Positions 9,849-22,400 of a stretch of DNA of 24,789 nt are shown here, in pieces (the stretch's first letter is position 1; each line of letters starts with the position of its first letter). This stretch comes from Utricularia gibba (Eukaryota > Streptophyta > Magnoliopsida > Lamiales > Lentibulariaceae), in contig NEEC01000052.1 of the NCBI GenBank assembly GCA_002189035.1, positions 1 through 24,789 of the forward strand, in the 5' to 3' direction. Below the pieces are notes generated by a model that ran no database searches, was not told the DNA's origin, and saw nothing but the letters and a program-made list of their open reading frames with translations. Position numbers and translations under genes: made by a program.

Positions 9849-12800
9849 TTGAGGAGGCGGTCTTGGGGGCACCTAGAACGGGACAAAGGTCAGGTTGGGT
9901 TAGGGCCGAAAGTTAGTTGTAGCCTGGCAACTAAAGCGATGCACTTATTAACGTTCGGTTTTCAGGGGCTTCCTACAAGGTTTTTCAAGGAACAACTTCT
10001 CGTTTTGTGTCGGCCACTCTCACTGGGCACTTGGTCCGGCGCTGCGTTCGGTCCGGCTCATGAGCCCAACCGGGTGCGAGTCGACGAAAATAATGATGCA
10101 TTTGTTTAAAGTAAGATGTCACGTGCACCCCACATGATTTTTTCAACAACTTACTTTATACTTGAGGAGGCGGTCTTGGGGGGCACCTAGAACGGGACAA
10201 AGGTCAGGTTGGGTTAGGGCCGAAAGTTAGTTGTAGCCTGGCAACTAAAGCGATGCACTTATTAACGTTCGGTTTTCAGGGGCTTCCTACAAGGTTTTTC
10301 AAGGAACAACTTCTCGTTTTGTGTCGGCCACTCTCACTGGGCACTTGGTCCGGCGCTGCGTTCGGTCCGGCTCATGAGCCCAACCGGGTGCGAGTCGACG
10401 AAAATAATGATGCATTTGTTTAAAGTAAGATGTCACGTGCACCCCACATGATTTTTTCAACAACTTACTTTATACTTGAGGAGGCGGTCTTGGGGGGCAC
10501 CTAGAACGGGACAAAGGTCAGGTTGGGTTAGGGCCGAAAGTTAGTTGTAGCCTGGCAACTAAAGCGATGCACTTATTAACGTTCGGTTTTCAGGGGCTTC
10601 CTACAAGGTTTTTCAAGGAACAACTTCTCGTTTTGTGTCGGCCACTCTCACTGGGCACTTGGTCCGGCGCTGCGTTCGGTCCGGCTCATGAGCCCAACCG
10701 GGTGCGAGTCGACGAAAATAATGATGCATTTGTTTAAAGTAAGATGTCACGTGCACCCCACATGATTTTTTCAACAACTTACTTTATACTTGAGGAGGCG
10801 GTCTTGGGGGCACCTAGAACGGGACAAAGGTCAGGTTGGGTTAGGGCCGAAAGTTAGTTGTAGCCTGGCAACTAAAGCGATGCACTTATTAACGTTCGGT
10901 TTTCAGGGGCTTCCTACAAGGTTTTTCAAGGAACAACTTCTCGTTTTGTGTCGGCCACTCTCACTGGGCACTTGGTCCGGCGCTGCGTTCGGTCCGGCTC
11001 ATGAGCCCAACCGGGTGCGAGTCGACGAAAATAATGATGCATTTGTTTAAAGTAAGATGTCACGTGCACCCCACATGATTTTTTCAACAACTTACTTTAT
11101 ACTTGAGGAGGCGGTCTTGGGGGCACCTAGAACGGGACAAAGGTCAGGTTGGGTTAGGGCCGAAAGTTAGTTGTAGCCTGGCAACTAAAGCGATGCACTT
11201 ATTAACGTTCGGTTTTCAGGGGCTTCCTACAAGGTTTTTCAAGGAACAACTTCTCGTTTTGTGTCGGCCACTCTCACTGGGCACTTGGTCCGGCGCTGCG
11301 TTCGGTCCGGCTCATGAGCCCAACCGGGTGCGAGTCGACGAAAATAATGATGCATTTGTTTAAAGTAAGATGTCACGTGCACCCCACATGATTTTTTCAA
11401 CAACTTACTTTATACTTGAGGAGGCGGTCTTGGGGGCACCTAGAACGGGACAAAGGTCAGGTTGGGTTAGGGCCGAAAGTTAGTTGTAGCCTGGCAACTA
11501 AAGCGATGCACTTATTAACGTTCGGTTTTCAGGGGCTTCCTACAAGGTTTTTCAAGGAACAACTTCTCGTTTTGTGTCGGCCACTCTCACTGGGCACTTG
11601 GTCCGGCGCTGCGTTCGGTCCGGCTCATGAGCCCAACCGGGTGCGAGTCGACGAAAATAATGATGCATTTGTTTAAAGTAAGATGTCACGTGCACCCCAC
11701 ATGATTTTTTCAACAACTTACTTTATACTTGAGGAGGCGGTCTTGGGGGCACCTAGAACGGGACAAAGGTCAGGTTGGGTTAGGGCCGAAAGTTAGTTGT
11801 AGCCTGGCAACTAAAGCGATGCACTTATTAACGTTCGGTTTTCAGGGGCTTCCTACAAGGTTTTTCAAGGAACAACTTCTCGTTTTGTGTCGGCCACTCT
11901 CACTGGGCACTTGGTCCGGCGCTGCGTTCGGTCCGGCTCATGAGCCCAACCGGGTGCGAGTCGACGAAAATAATGATGCATTTGTTTAAAGTAAGATGTC
12001 ACGTGCACCCCACATGATTTTTTCAACAACTTACTTTATACTTGAGGAGGCGGTCTTGGGGGCACCTAGAACGGGACAAAGGTCAGGTTGGGTTAGGGCC
12101 GAAAGTTAGTTGTAGCCTGGCAACTAAAGCGATGCACTTATTAACGTTCGGTTTTCAGGGGCTTCCTACAAGGTTTTTCAAGGAACAACTTCTCGTTTTG
12201 TGTCGGCCACTCTCACTGGGCACTTGGTCCGGCGCTGCGTTCGGTCCGGCTCATGAGCCCAACCGGGTGCGAGTCGACGAAAATAATGATGCATTTGTTT
12301 AAAGTAAGATGTCACGTGCACCCCACATGATTTTTTCAACAACTTACTTTATACTTGAGGAGGCGGTCTTGGGGGCACCTAGAACGGGACAAAGGTCAGG
12401 TTGGGTTAGGGCCGAAAGTTAGTTGTAGCCTGGCAACTAAAGCGATGCACTTATTAACGTTCGGTTTTCAGGGGCTTCCTACAAGGTTTTTCAAGGAACA
12501 ACTTCTCGTTTTGTGTCGGCCACTCTCACTGGGCACTTGGTCCGGCGCTGCGTTCGGTCCGGCTCATGAGCCCAACCGGGTGCGAGTCGACGAAAATAAT
12601 GATGCATTTGTTTAAAGTAAGATGTCACGTGCACCCCACATGATTTTTTCAACAACTTACTTTATACTTGAGGAGGCGGTCTTGGGGGCACCTAGAACGG
12701 GACAAAGGTCAGGTTGGGTTAGGGCCGAAAGTTAGTTGTAGCCTGGCAACTAAAGCGATGCACTTATTAACGTTCGGTTTTCAGGGGCTTCCTACAAGGT

Positions 12801-13607
12801 TTTTCAAGGAACAACTTCTCGTTTTGTGTCGGCCACTCTCACTGGGCACTTGGTCCGGCGCTGCGTTCGGTCCGGCTCATGAGCCCAACCGGGTGCGAGT
12901 CGACGAAAATAATGATGCATTTGTTTAAAGTAAGATGTCACGTGCACCCCACATGATTTTTTCAACAACTTACTTTATACTTGAGGAGGCGGTCTTGGGG
13001 GGCACCTAGAACGGGACAAAGGTCAGGTTGGGTTAGGGCCGAAAGTTAGTTGTAGCCTGGCAACTAAAGCGATGCACTTATTAACGTTCGGTTTTCAGGG
13101 GCTTCCTACAAGGTTTTTCAAGGAACAACTTCTCGTTTTGTGTCGGCCACTCTCACTGGGCACTTGGTCCGGCGCTGCGTTCGGTCCGGCTCATGAGCCC
13201 AACCGGGTGCGAGTCGACGAAAATAATGATGCATTTGTTTAAAGTAAGATGTCACGTGCACCCCACATGATTTTTTCAACAACTTACTTTATACTTGAGG
13301 AGGCGGTCTTGGGGGCACCTAGAACGGGACAAAGGTCAGGTTGGGTTAGGGCCGAAAGTTAGTTGTAGCCTGGCAACTAAAGCGATGCACTTATTAACGT
13401 TCGGTTTTCAGGGGCTTCCTACAAGGTTTTTCAAGGAACAACTTCTCGTTTTGTGTCGGCCACTCTCACTGGGCACTTGGTCCGGCGCTGCGTTCGGTCC
13501 GGCTCATGAGCCCAACCGGGTGCGAGTCGACGAAAATAATGATGCATTTGTTTAAAGTAAGATGTCACGTGCACCCCACATGATTTTTTCAACAACTTAC
13601 TTTATAC
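9849..13607 (+). repeat. Second homogeneous block, 12 units
   Basis: The copies from 9849 to 13295 are full length and differ visibly only in the G-run. The series is 5,6,6,5,5,5,5,5,5,5,6,5, including seven consecutive 5-G units (10790 to 12668). The block ends at the unit starting at 13608, which has a 9 bp deletion. Confidence 0.9.
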
Positions 13608-14495
13608 TTGAGGAGGCGGTCTTGGGGGGCACCTCAAAGGTCAGGTTGGGTTAGGGCCGAAAGTTAGTTGTAGCCTGGCAACTAAAGCGATGCACTTATT
13701 AACGTTCGGTTTTCAGGGGCTTCCTACAAGGTTTTTCAAGGAACAACTTCTCGTTTTGTGTCGGCCACTCTCACTGGGCACTTGGTCCGGCGCTGCGTTC
13801 GGTCCGGCTCATGAGCCCAACCGGGTGCGAGTCGACGAAAATAATGATGCATTTGTTTAAAGTAAGATGTCACGTGCACCCCACATGATTTTTTCAACAA
13901 CTTACTTTATACTTGAGGAGGCGGTCTTGGGGGCACCTAGAACGGGACAAAGGTCAGGTTGGGTTAGGGCCGAAAGTTAGTTGTAGCCTGGCAACTAAAG
14001 CGATGCACTTATTAACGTTCGGTTTTCAGGGGCTTCCTACAAGGTTTTTCAAGGAACAACTTCTCGTTTTGTGTCGGCCACTCTCACTGGGCACTTGGTC
14101 CGGCGCTGCGATGAGCGGGTCGAGTCGACGAAAATAATGATGCATTTGTTTAAAGTAAGATGTCACGTGCACCCCACATGATTTTTTCAACAACTTACTT
14201 TATACTTGAGGAGGCGGTCTTGGGGGCACCTAGAACGGGACAAAGGTCAGGTTGGGTTAGGGAAAAGTAAACTGCGATGCACTTATGTTCGGTTTTCAGG
14301 GGCTTCCTACAAGGTTTTTCAAGGAACAACTTCTCGTTTTGTGTCGGCCACTCTCACTGGGCACTTGGTCCGGCGCTGCGTTCGGTCCGGCTCATGAGCC
14401 CAACCGGGTGCGAGTCGACGAAAATAATGATGCATTTGTTTAAAGTAAGATGTCACGTGCACCCCACATGATTTTTTCAACAACTTACTTTATAC
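13608..14495 (+). repeat. Deletion cluster in three consecutive units
   Basis: The unit at 13608 lacks 9 bp between CACCT and CAAAGG (13634/13635), giving 305 bp. The unit at 13913 lacks 20 bp in three pieces around 14110-14121, which destroys the 12 bp palindrome and the second GGTCCGGC. The unit at 14206 lacks 23 bp in several pieces around 14262-14287, in the telomere-like and AACGTT region. The rest of each unit is consensus. Confidence 0.87.
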
Positions 14496-16572
14496 TTGAG
14501 GAGGCGGTCTTGGGGGGCACCTAGAACGGGACAAAGGTCAGGTTGGGTTAGGGCCGAAAGTTAGTTGTAGCCTGGCAACTAAAGCGATGCACTTATTAAC
14601 GTTCGGTTTTCAGGGGCTTCCTACAAGGTTTTTCAAGGAACAACTTCTCGTTTTGTGTCGGCCACTCTCACTGGGCACTTGGTCCGGCGCTGCGTTCGGT
14701 CCGGCTCATGAGCCCAACCGGGTGCGAGTCGACGAAAATAATGATGCATTTGTTTAAAGTAAGATGTCACGTGCACCCCACATGATTTTTTCAACAACTT
14801 ACTTTATACTTGAGGAGGCGGTCTTGGGGGCACCTAGAACGGGACAAAGGTCAGGTTGGGTTAGGGCCGAAAGTTAGTTGTAGCCTGGCAACTAAAGCGA
14901 TGCACTTATTAACGTTCGGTTTTCAGGGGCTTCCTACAAGGTTTTTCAAGGAACAACTTCTCGTTTTGTGTCGGCCACTCTCACTGGGCACTTGGTCCGG
15001 CGCTGCGTTCGGTCCGGCTCATGAGCCCAACCGGGTGCGAGTCGACGAAAATAATGATGCATTTGTTTAAAGTAAGATGTCACGTGCACCCCACATGATT
15101 TTTTCAACAACTTACTTTATACTTGAGGAGGCGGTCTTGGGGGCACCTAGAACGGGACAAAGGTCAGGTTGGGTTAGGGCCGAAAGTTAGTTGTAGCCTG
15201 GCAACTAAAGCGATGCACTTATTAACGTTCGGTTTTCAGGGGCTTCCTACAAGGTTTTTCAAGGAACAACTTCTCGTTTTGTGTCGGCCACTCTCACTGG
15301 GCACTTGGTCCGGCGCTGCGTTCGGTCCGGCTCATGAGCCCAACCGGGTGCGAGTCGACGAAAATAATGATGCATTTGTTTAAAGTAAGATGTCACGTGC
15401 ACCCCACATGATTTTTTCAACAACTTACTTTATACTTGAGGAGGCGGTCTTGGGGGGCACCTAGAACGGGACAAAGGTCAGGTTGGGTTAGGGCCGAAAG
15501 TTAGTTGTAGCCTGGCAACTAAAGCGATGCACTTATTAACGTTCGGTTTTCAGGGGCTTCCTACAAGGTTTTTCAAGGAACAACTTCTCGTTTTGTGTCG
15601 GCCACTCTCACTGGGCACTTGGTCCGGCGCTGCGTTCGGTCCGGCTCATGAGCCCAACCGGGTGCGAGTCGACGAAAATAATGATGCATTTGTTTAAAGT
15701 AAGATGTCACGTGCACCCCACATGATTTTTTCAACAACTTACTTTATACTTGAGGAGGCGGTCTTGGGGGCACCTAGAACGGGACAAAGGTCAGGTTGGG
15801 TTAGGGCCGAAAGTTAGTTGTAGCCTGGCAACTAAAGCGATGCACTTATTAACGTTCGGTTTTCAGGGGCTTCCTACAAGGTTTTTCAAGGAACAACTTC
15901 TCGTTTTGTGTCGGCCACTCTCACTGGGCACTTGGTCCGGCGCTGCGTTCGGTCCGGCTCATGAGCCCAACCGGGTGCGAGTCGACGAAAATAATGATGC
16001 ATTTGTTTAAAGTAAGATGTCACGTGCACCCCACATGATTTTTTCAACAACTTACTTTATACTTGAGGAGGCGGTCTTGGGGGCACCTAGAACGGGACAA
16101 AGGTCAGGTTGGGTTAGGGCCGAAAGTTAGTTGTAGCCTGGCAACTAAAGCGATGCACTTATTAACGTTCGGTTTTCAGGGGCTTCCTACAAGGTTTTTC
16201 AAGGAACAACTTCTCGTTTTGTGTCGGCCACTCTCACTGGGCACTTGGTCCGGCGCTGCGTTCGGTCCGGCTCATGAGCCCAACCGGGTGCGAGTCGACG
16301 AAAATAATGATGCATTTGTTTAAAGTAAGATGTCACGTGCACCCCACATGATTTTTTCAACAACTTACTTTATACTTGAGGAGGCGGTCTTGGGGGCACC
16401 TAGAACGGGACAAAGGTCAGGTTGGGTTAGGGCCGAAAGTTAGTTGTAGCCTGGCAACTAAAGCGATGCACTTATTAACGTTCGGTTTTCAGGGGCTTCC
16501 TACAAGGTTTTTCAAGGAACAACTTCTCGTTTTGTGTCGGCCACTCTCACTGGGCACTTGGTCCGGCGCTGC
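14496..16572 (+). repeat. Near-consensus block between rearranged zones
   Basis: The full-length units start at 14496, 14810, 15123, 15436, 15750 and 16063, with G-runs 6,5,5,6,5,5. The following unit (16376) is 307 bp because six bases are missing around 16579-16580, between two TC dinucleotides. A repeating 5,5,6 order is visible from 13913 onward. Confidence 0.88.
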
Positions 16573-16682
16573 GTTCGGTCATGAGCCCAACCGGGTGCGA
16601 GTCGACGAAAATAATGATGCATTTGTTTAAAGTAAGATGTCACGTGCACCCCACATGATTTTTTCAACAACTTACTTTATAC

Positions 16683-17014
16683 TTGAGGAGGCGGTCTTGG
16701 GGGGCACCTAGAACGGGACAAAGGTCAGGTTGGGTTAGTTGTAGCCTCACTGGGACTTGGTCCTAAAGTTCGGTCCGGCTCATGAGCCCAACCGGGTGCG
16801 AGTCGACGTTGATAATGATGCATTTGTTTTAAAGTAAGATGGTCACAACTTCTCGTTTTGTGTCGGCCACTCTCACTGGGCACTTGGTCCGGCGCTGCGT
16901 TCGGTCCGGCTCATGAGCCCAACCGGGTGCGAGTCGACGAAAATAATGATGCATTTGTTTAAAGTAAGATGTCACGTGCACCCCACATGATTTTTTCAAC
17001 AACTTACTTTATAC
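16683..17014 (+). repeat. Mosaic unit (332 bp) with internal jumps
   Basis: Seen directly: the copy starts normally, then 13 bases are lost between two TTAG words at 16735-16740. It next jumps from TAGCCT to CACTGGG near 16746, and passes through the palindrome and GTCGAC block. It then carries the changes GACGTTGATAAT (for GACGAAAATAAT) and one extra T. At 16850-16858 it jumps from GATGGTCAC back to AACTTCTCG, so the second half of the monomer is repeated. The result is a unit built from non-contiguous monomer pieces. This is one of the few places with apparent substitutions. Confidence 0.85.
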
Positions 17015-17327
17015 TTGAGGAGGCGGTCTTGGGGGCACCTAGAACGGGACAAAGGTCAGGTTGGGTTAGGGCCGAAAGTTAGTTGTAGCCTGGCAACTAA
17101 AGCGATGCACTTATTAACGTTCGGTTTTCAGGGGCTTCCTACAAGGTTTTTCAAGGAACAACTTCTCGTTTTGTGTCGGCCACTCTCACTGGGCACTTGG
17201 TCCGGCGCTGCGTTCGGTCCGGCTCATGAGCCCAACCGGGTGCGAGTCGACGAAAATAATGATGCATTTGTTTAAAGTAAGATGTCACGTGCACCCCACA
17301 TGATTTTTTCAACAACTTACTTTATAC

Positions 17328-17737
17328 TTGAGGAGGCGGTCTTGGGGGGCACCTAGAACGGGACAAAGAGGTTGGGTTAGGGCAAAGGTCAGGTTGGGTT
17401 TTCAGGGGCTTCCTACAAGGTTTTTCAAGGAACAACTTCTCGTTTTGTGTCGGCCACTCTCACTGGGCACTTGGTAGCCTGGCAACTAAAGCGATGCACT
17501 TACTTTATACTTGAGGAGGCGGTCTCGGTTTTCAGGGGCTTAAAGCCTTACAAGGTTTTTCAAGGAACAACTTCTCGTTTTGTGTCGGCCACTCTCACTG
17601 GGCACTTGGTCCGGCGCTGCGTTCGGTCCGGCTCATGAGCCCAACCGGGTGCGAGTCGACGAAAATAATGATGCATTTGTTTAAAGTAAGATGTCACGTG
17701 CACCCCACATGATTTTTTCAACAACTTACTTTATACT
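17328..17737 (+). repeat. Mosaic region with partial duplications
   Basis: The AAAGGTCAGGTTGGG segment is present twice in a row (17366-17400), and the second copy joins directly to TTTTCAGGGG. The sequence runs on to the CACTTGGT block, jumps back to AGCCTGGCAAC (17476), then crosses from the GCACTTA of one part of the monomer to the ACTTACTTT of another. The shared ACTTA (17497-17501) marks that crossover. It then joins GGCGGTCT to CGGTTTTCAGG (17521-17537), with a six-base AAAGCC insertion near 17542-17547. All parts come from the monomer. Confidence 0.85.
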
Positions 17738-18423
17738 TGAGGAGGCGGTCTTGGGGGCACCTAGAACGGGACAAAGGTCAGGTTGGGTTAGGGCCGAAAG
17801 TTAGTTGTAGCCTGGCAACTAAAGATGCACTTATTAACGTTCGGTTTTCAGGGGCTTCCTACAAGTAAGGAACAACTTCTCGTTTTGTGTCGGCCACTCT
17901 CACTGTGCACCCACAGTCGATGATTTTGTTCAACAACTTACTTTATACTTGAGGAGGCGGTCTTGGGGGGCACCTAGAACGGGACAAAGGTCAGGTTGGG
18001 TTAGGGCCGAAAGTTAGTTGTAGCCTGGCAACTAAAGGTGCACTTATTAACGTTCGGTTTTCAGGGCTTCCTACAAGAAAACAACTTCTCGTTACTCTCA
18101 CTGTTGGTCCGGCGCTGCGTTCGGTCCGGCTCATGAGCCTGCGAGTCGACGAAAATAATGATGCATTTGTTTAAAGCACGTGCACCCCACATGCAACAAC
18201 TTACTTTATACTTGTCTCGGTTTTCAGGGGCTTCCTACAAGGTTTTTCAAGGAACAACTTCTCGTTTTGTGTCGGCCACTCTCACTGGGCACTTGGTCCG
18301 GCGCTGCGTTCGGTCCGGCTCATGAGCCCAACCGGGTGCGAGTCGACGAAAATAATGATGCATTTGTTTAAAGTAAGATGTCACGTGCACCCCACATGAT
18401 TTTTTCAACAACTTACTTTATAC
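17738..18423 (+). repeat. Most heavily deleted copies of the array
   Basis: Three successive copies are shortened by many deletions. Examples are AAAGATGCAC at 17821 (two bases lost), CTACAAGTAAGG at 17869-17880 (loss in the T5 tract), CTCACTGTGCACCCACAG at 17908-17925 (loss of the whole GC-rich, palindrome and AT-rich region), CTACAAGAAAACAAC near 18071, and the junction CTTGTCTCGGTTTTCAG at 18211-18227. Order and orientation along the monomer are mostly kept, so these are internally deleted copies rather than another repeat family. Confidence 0.83.
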
Positions 18424-19050
18424 TTGAGGAGGCGGTCTTGGGGGGCACCTAGAACGGGACAAAGGTCAGGTTGGGTTAGGGCCGAAAGTTAGTTGTAGCC
18501 TGGCAACTAAAGCGATGCACTTATTAACGTTCGGTTTTCAGGGGCTTCCTACAAGGTTTTTCAAGGAACAACTTCTCGTTTTGTGTCGGCCACTCTCACT
18601 GGGCACTTGGTCCGGCGCTGCGTTCGGTCCGGCTCATGAGCCCAACCGGGTGCGAGTCGACGAAAATAATGATGCATTTGTTTAAAGTAAGATGTCACGT
18701 GCACCCCACATGATTTTTTCAACAACTTACTTTATACTTGAGGAGGCGGTCTTGGGGGGCACCTAGAACGGGACAAAGGTCAGGTTGGGTTAGGGCCGAA
18801 AGTTAGTTGTAGCCTGGCAACTAAAGCGATGCACTTATTAACGTTCGGTTTTCAGGGGCTTCCTACAAGGTTTTTCAAGGAACAACTTCTCGTTTTGTGT
18901 CGGCCACTCTCACTGGGCACTTGGTCCGGCGCTGCGTTCGGTCCGGCTCATGAGCCCAACCGGGTGCGAGTCGACGAAAATAATGATGCATTTGTTTAAG
19001 TAAGATGTCACGTGCACCCCACATGATTTTTTCAACAACTTACTTTATAC

Positions 19051-19467
19051 TTGAGGAGGCGGTCTTGGGGGCACCTAGAACGGACAAAGGTCAGGTTGGG
19101 TTAGGGCCGAAAGTTAGTTGTAGCCTGGCAACTAAAGCGATGCACTTATTAACGTTCGGTTTTCAGGGGCTTCCTACAAGGTTTTTCAAGGAACAACTTC
19201 TCGTTTTGTGTCAAAGGTCCCGAAAGTTAGTTGTAGCTGGCAACTAAAGCGATGCACTTATTAACGTTCGGTTTTCAGGGGCTTCCTACAAGGTTTTTCA
19301 AGGAACAACTTCTCGTTTTGTGTCGGCCACTCTCACTGGGCACTTGGTTGCGTTCGGTCCGGCTCATGAGCCCAACCGGGTGCGAGTCGACGAAAATAAT
19401 GATGCATTTGTTTAAAGTAAGATGTCACGTGCACCCCACATGATTTTTTCAACAACTTACTTTATAC
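19051..19467 (+). repeat. 1.33-unit chimera, out-of-register junction
   Basis: The copy breaks at 19212-19214, where GTGTC (monomer 160-164) is followed by AAAGGTC (monomer 37-43) and then CCGAAAG, after which a second near-complete body follows. The landmark spacing is therefore 417 bp. This is the expected product of misaligned exchange or replication slippage between neighbouring copies. The second body also lacks bases in the GGTCCGGCGC region near 19348. Confidence 0.86.
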
Positions 19468-22400
19468 TTGAGGAGGCGGTTGGGGGCACCTAGAACGGGA
19501 CAAAGGTCAGGTTGGGTTAGGGCCGAAAGTTAGTTGTAGCCTGGCAACTAAAGCGATGCACTTATTAACGTTCGGTTTCAGGGGCTTCCTACAAGGTTTT
19601 TCAAGGAACAACTTCTCGTTTTGTGTCGGCCACTCTCACTGGGCACTTGGTGCTGCGTTCGGTCCGGCTCATGAGCCCAACCGGGTGCGAGTCGACGAAA
19701 ATAATGATGCATTTGTTTAAAGTAAGATGTCACGTGCACCCCACATGATTTTTTCAACAACTTACTTTATACTTGAGGAGCGGTCTTGGGGGCACCTAGA
19801 ACGGACAAAGGTCAGGTTGGGTTAGGGCCGAAAGTTAGTTGTAGCCTGGCAACTAAAGCGATGCACTTATTAACGTTCGGTTTTCAGGGCTTCCTACAAG
19901 GTTTTTCAAGGAACAACTTCTCGTTTTGTGTCGGCCACTCTCACTGGGCACTTGGTCCGGCTGCGTTCGGTCCGGCTCATGAGCCCAACCGGGTGCGAGT
20001 CGACGAAAATAATGATGCATTTGTTTAAAGTAAGATGTCACGTGCACCCACATGATTTTTCAACAACTTACTTTATACTTGAGGAGGCGGTCTTGGGGGC
20101 ACCTAGAACGGGACAAAGGTCAGGTTGGGTTAGGGCCGAAAGTTAGTTGTAGCCTGGCAACTAAAGCGATGCACTTATTAACGTTCGGTTTTCAGGGGCT
20201 TCCTACAAGGTTTTTCAAGGAACAACTTCTCGTTTTGTGTCGGCCACTCTCACTGGGCACTTGGTCCGGCGCTGCGTTCGGTCCGGCTCATGAGCCCAAC
20301 CGGGTGCGAGTCGACGAAAATAATGATGCATTTGTTTAAAGTAAGATGTCACGTGCACCCCACATGATTTTTTCAACAACTTACTTTATACTTGAGGAGC
20401 GGTCTTGGGGGCACCTAGAACGGGACAAAGGTCAGGTTGGGTTAGGGCCGAAAGTTAGTTGTAGCCTGGCAACTAAAGCGATGCACTTATTAACGTTCGG
20501 TTTTCAGGGGCTTCCTACAAGGTTTTTCAAGGAACAACTTCTCGTTTTGTGTCGGCCACTCTCACTGGGCACTTGGTCCGGCGCTGCGTTCGGTCCGGCT
20601 CATGAGCCCAACGGTGCGAGTCGACGAAAATAATGATGCATTTGTTTAAAGTAAGATGTCACGTGCACCCCACATGATTTTTTCAACAACTTACTTTATA
20701 CTTGAGGAGGCGGTCTTGGGGGGCACCTAGAACGGGACAAAGGTCAGGTTGGGTTAGGGCCGAAAGTTAGTTGTAGCCTGGCAACTAAAGCGATGCACTT
20801 ATTAACGTTCGGTTTTCAGGGGCTTCCTACAAGGTTTTTCAAGGAAAACTTCTCGTTTTGTGTCGGCCACTCTCACTGGGCACTTGGTCCGGCGCTGCGT
20901 TCGGTCCGGCTCATGAGCCCAACCGGGTGCGAGTCGACGAAAATAATGATGCATTTGTTTAAAGTAAGATGTCACGTGCACCCCACATGATTTTTTCAAC
21001 AACTTACTTTATACTTGAGGAGGCGGTCTTGGGGGGCACCTAGAACGGGACAAAGGTCAGGTTGGGTTAGGGCCGAAAGTTAGTTGTAGCCTGGCAACTA
21101 AAGCGATGCACTTATTAACGTTCGGTTTTCAGGGGCTTCCTACAAGGTTTTTCAAGGAACAACTTCTCGTTTTGTGTCGGCCACTCTCACTGGGCACTTG
21201 GTCCGGCGCTGCGTTCGGTCCGGCTCATGAGCCCAACCGGGTGCGAGTCGACGAAAATAATGATGCATTTGTTTAAAGTAAGATGTCACGTGCACCCCAC
21301 ATGATTTTTTCAACAACTTACTTTATACTTGAGGAGGCGGTCTTTGGGGGCACCTAGAACGGGACAAAGGTCAGGTTGGGTTAGGGCCGAAAGTTAGTTG
21401 TAGCCTGCAACTAAAGCGATGCACTTATTAACGTTCGGTTTTCAGGGGCTTCCTACAAGGTTTTTCAAGGAACAACTTCTCGTTTTGTGTCGGCCACTCT
21501 CACTGGGCACTTGGTCCGGCGCTGCGTTCGGTCCGGCTCATGAGCCCAACCGGGTGCGAGTCGACGAAAATAATGATGCATTTGTTTAAAGTAAGATGTC
21601 ACGTGCACCCCACATGATTTTTTCAACAACTTACTTTATACTTGAGGAGGCGGTCTTGGGGGGCACCTAGAACGGGACAAAGGTCAGGTTGGGTTAGGGC
21701 CGAAAGTTAGTTGTAGCCTGGCAACTAAAGCGATGCACTTATTAACGTTCGGTTTTCAGGGGCTTCCTACAAGGTTTTTCAAGGAACAACTTCTCGTTTT
21801 GTGTCGGCCACTCTCACTGGGCACTTGGTCCGGCGCTGCGTTCGGTCCGGCTCATGAGCCCAACCGGGTGCGAGTCGACGAAAATAATGATGCATTTGTT
21901 TAAAGTAAGATGTCACGTGCACCCCACATGATTTTTTCAACAACTTACTTTATACTTGAGGAGGCGGTCTTGGGGGCACCTAGAACGGGACAAAGGTCAG
22001 GTTGGGTTAGGGCCGAAAGTTAGTTGTAGCCTGGCAACTAAAGCGATGCACTTATTAACGTTCGGTTTTCAGGGGCTTCCTACAAGGTTTTTCAAGGAAC
22101 AACTTCTCGTTTTGTGTCGGCCACTCTCACTGGGCACTTGGTCCGGCGCTGCGTTCGGTCCGGCTCATGAGCCCAACCGGGTGCGAGTCGACGAAAATAA
22201 TGATGCATTTGTTTAAAGTAAGATGTCACGTGCACCCCACATGATTTTTTCAAAACTTACTTTATACTTGAGGAGGCGGTCTTGGGGGCACCTAGAACGG
22301 GACAAAGGTCAGGTTGGGTTAGGGCCGAAAGTTAGTTGTAGCCTGGCAACTAAAGCGATGCACTTATTAACGTTCGGTTTTCAGGGGCTTCCTACAAGTT

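Noticed and set aside
16683-18423. Insertion of a mobile element in the scrambled zone
   Set aside because: Essentially every stretch can be traced to the monomer; there are no terminal repeats, no target duplications and no coding sequence.
19578-20053. Minus-strand open frames of 60-66 codons
   Set aside because: They are frames read antisense through the satellite monomer, appearing only where small deletions join frames.
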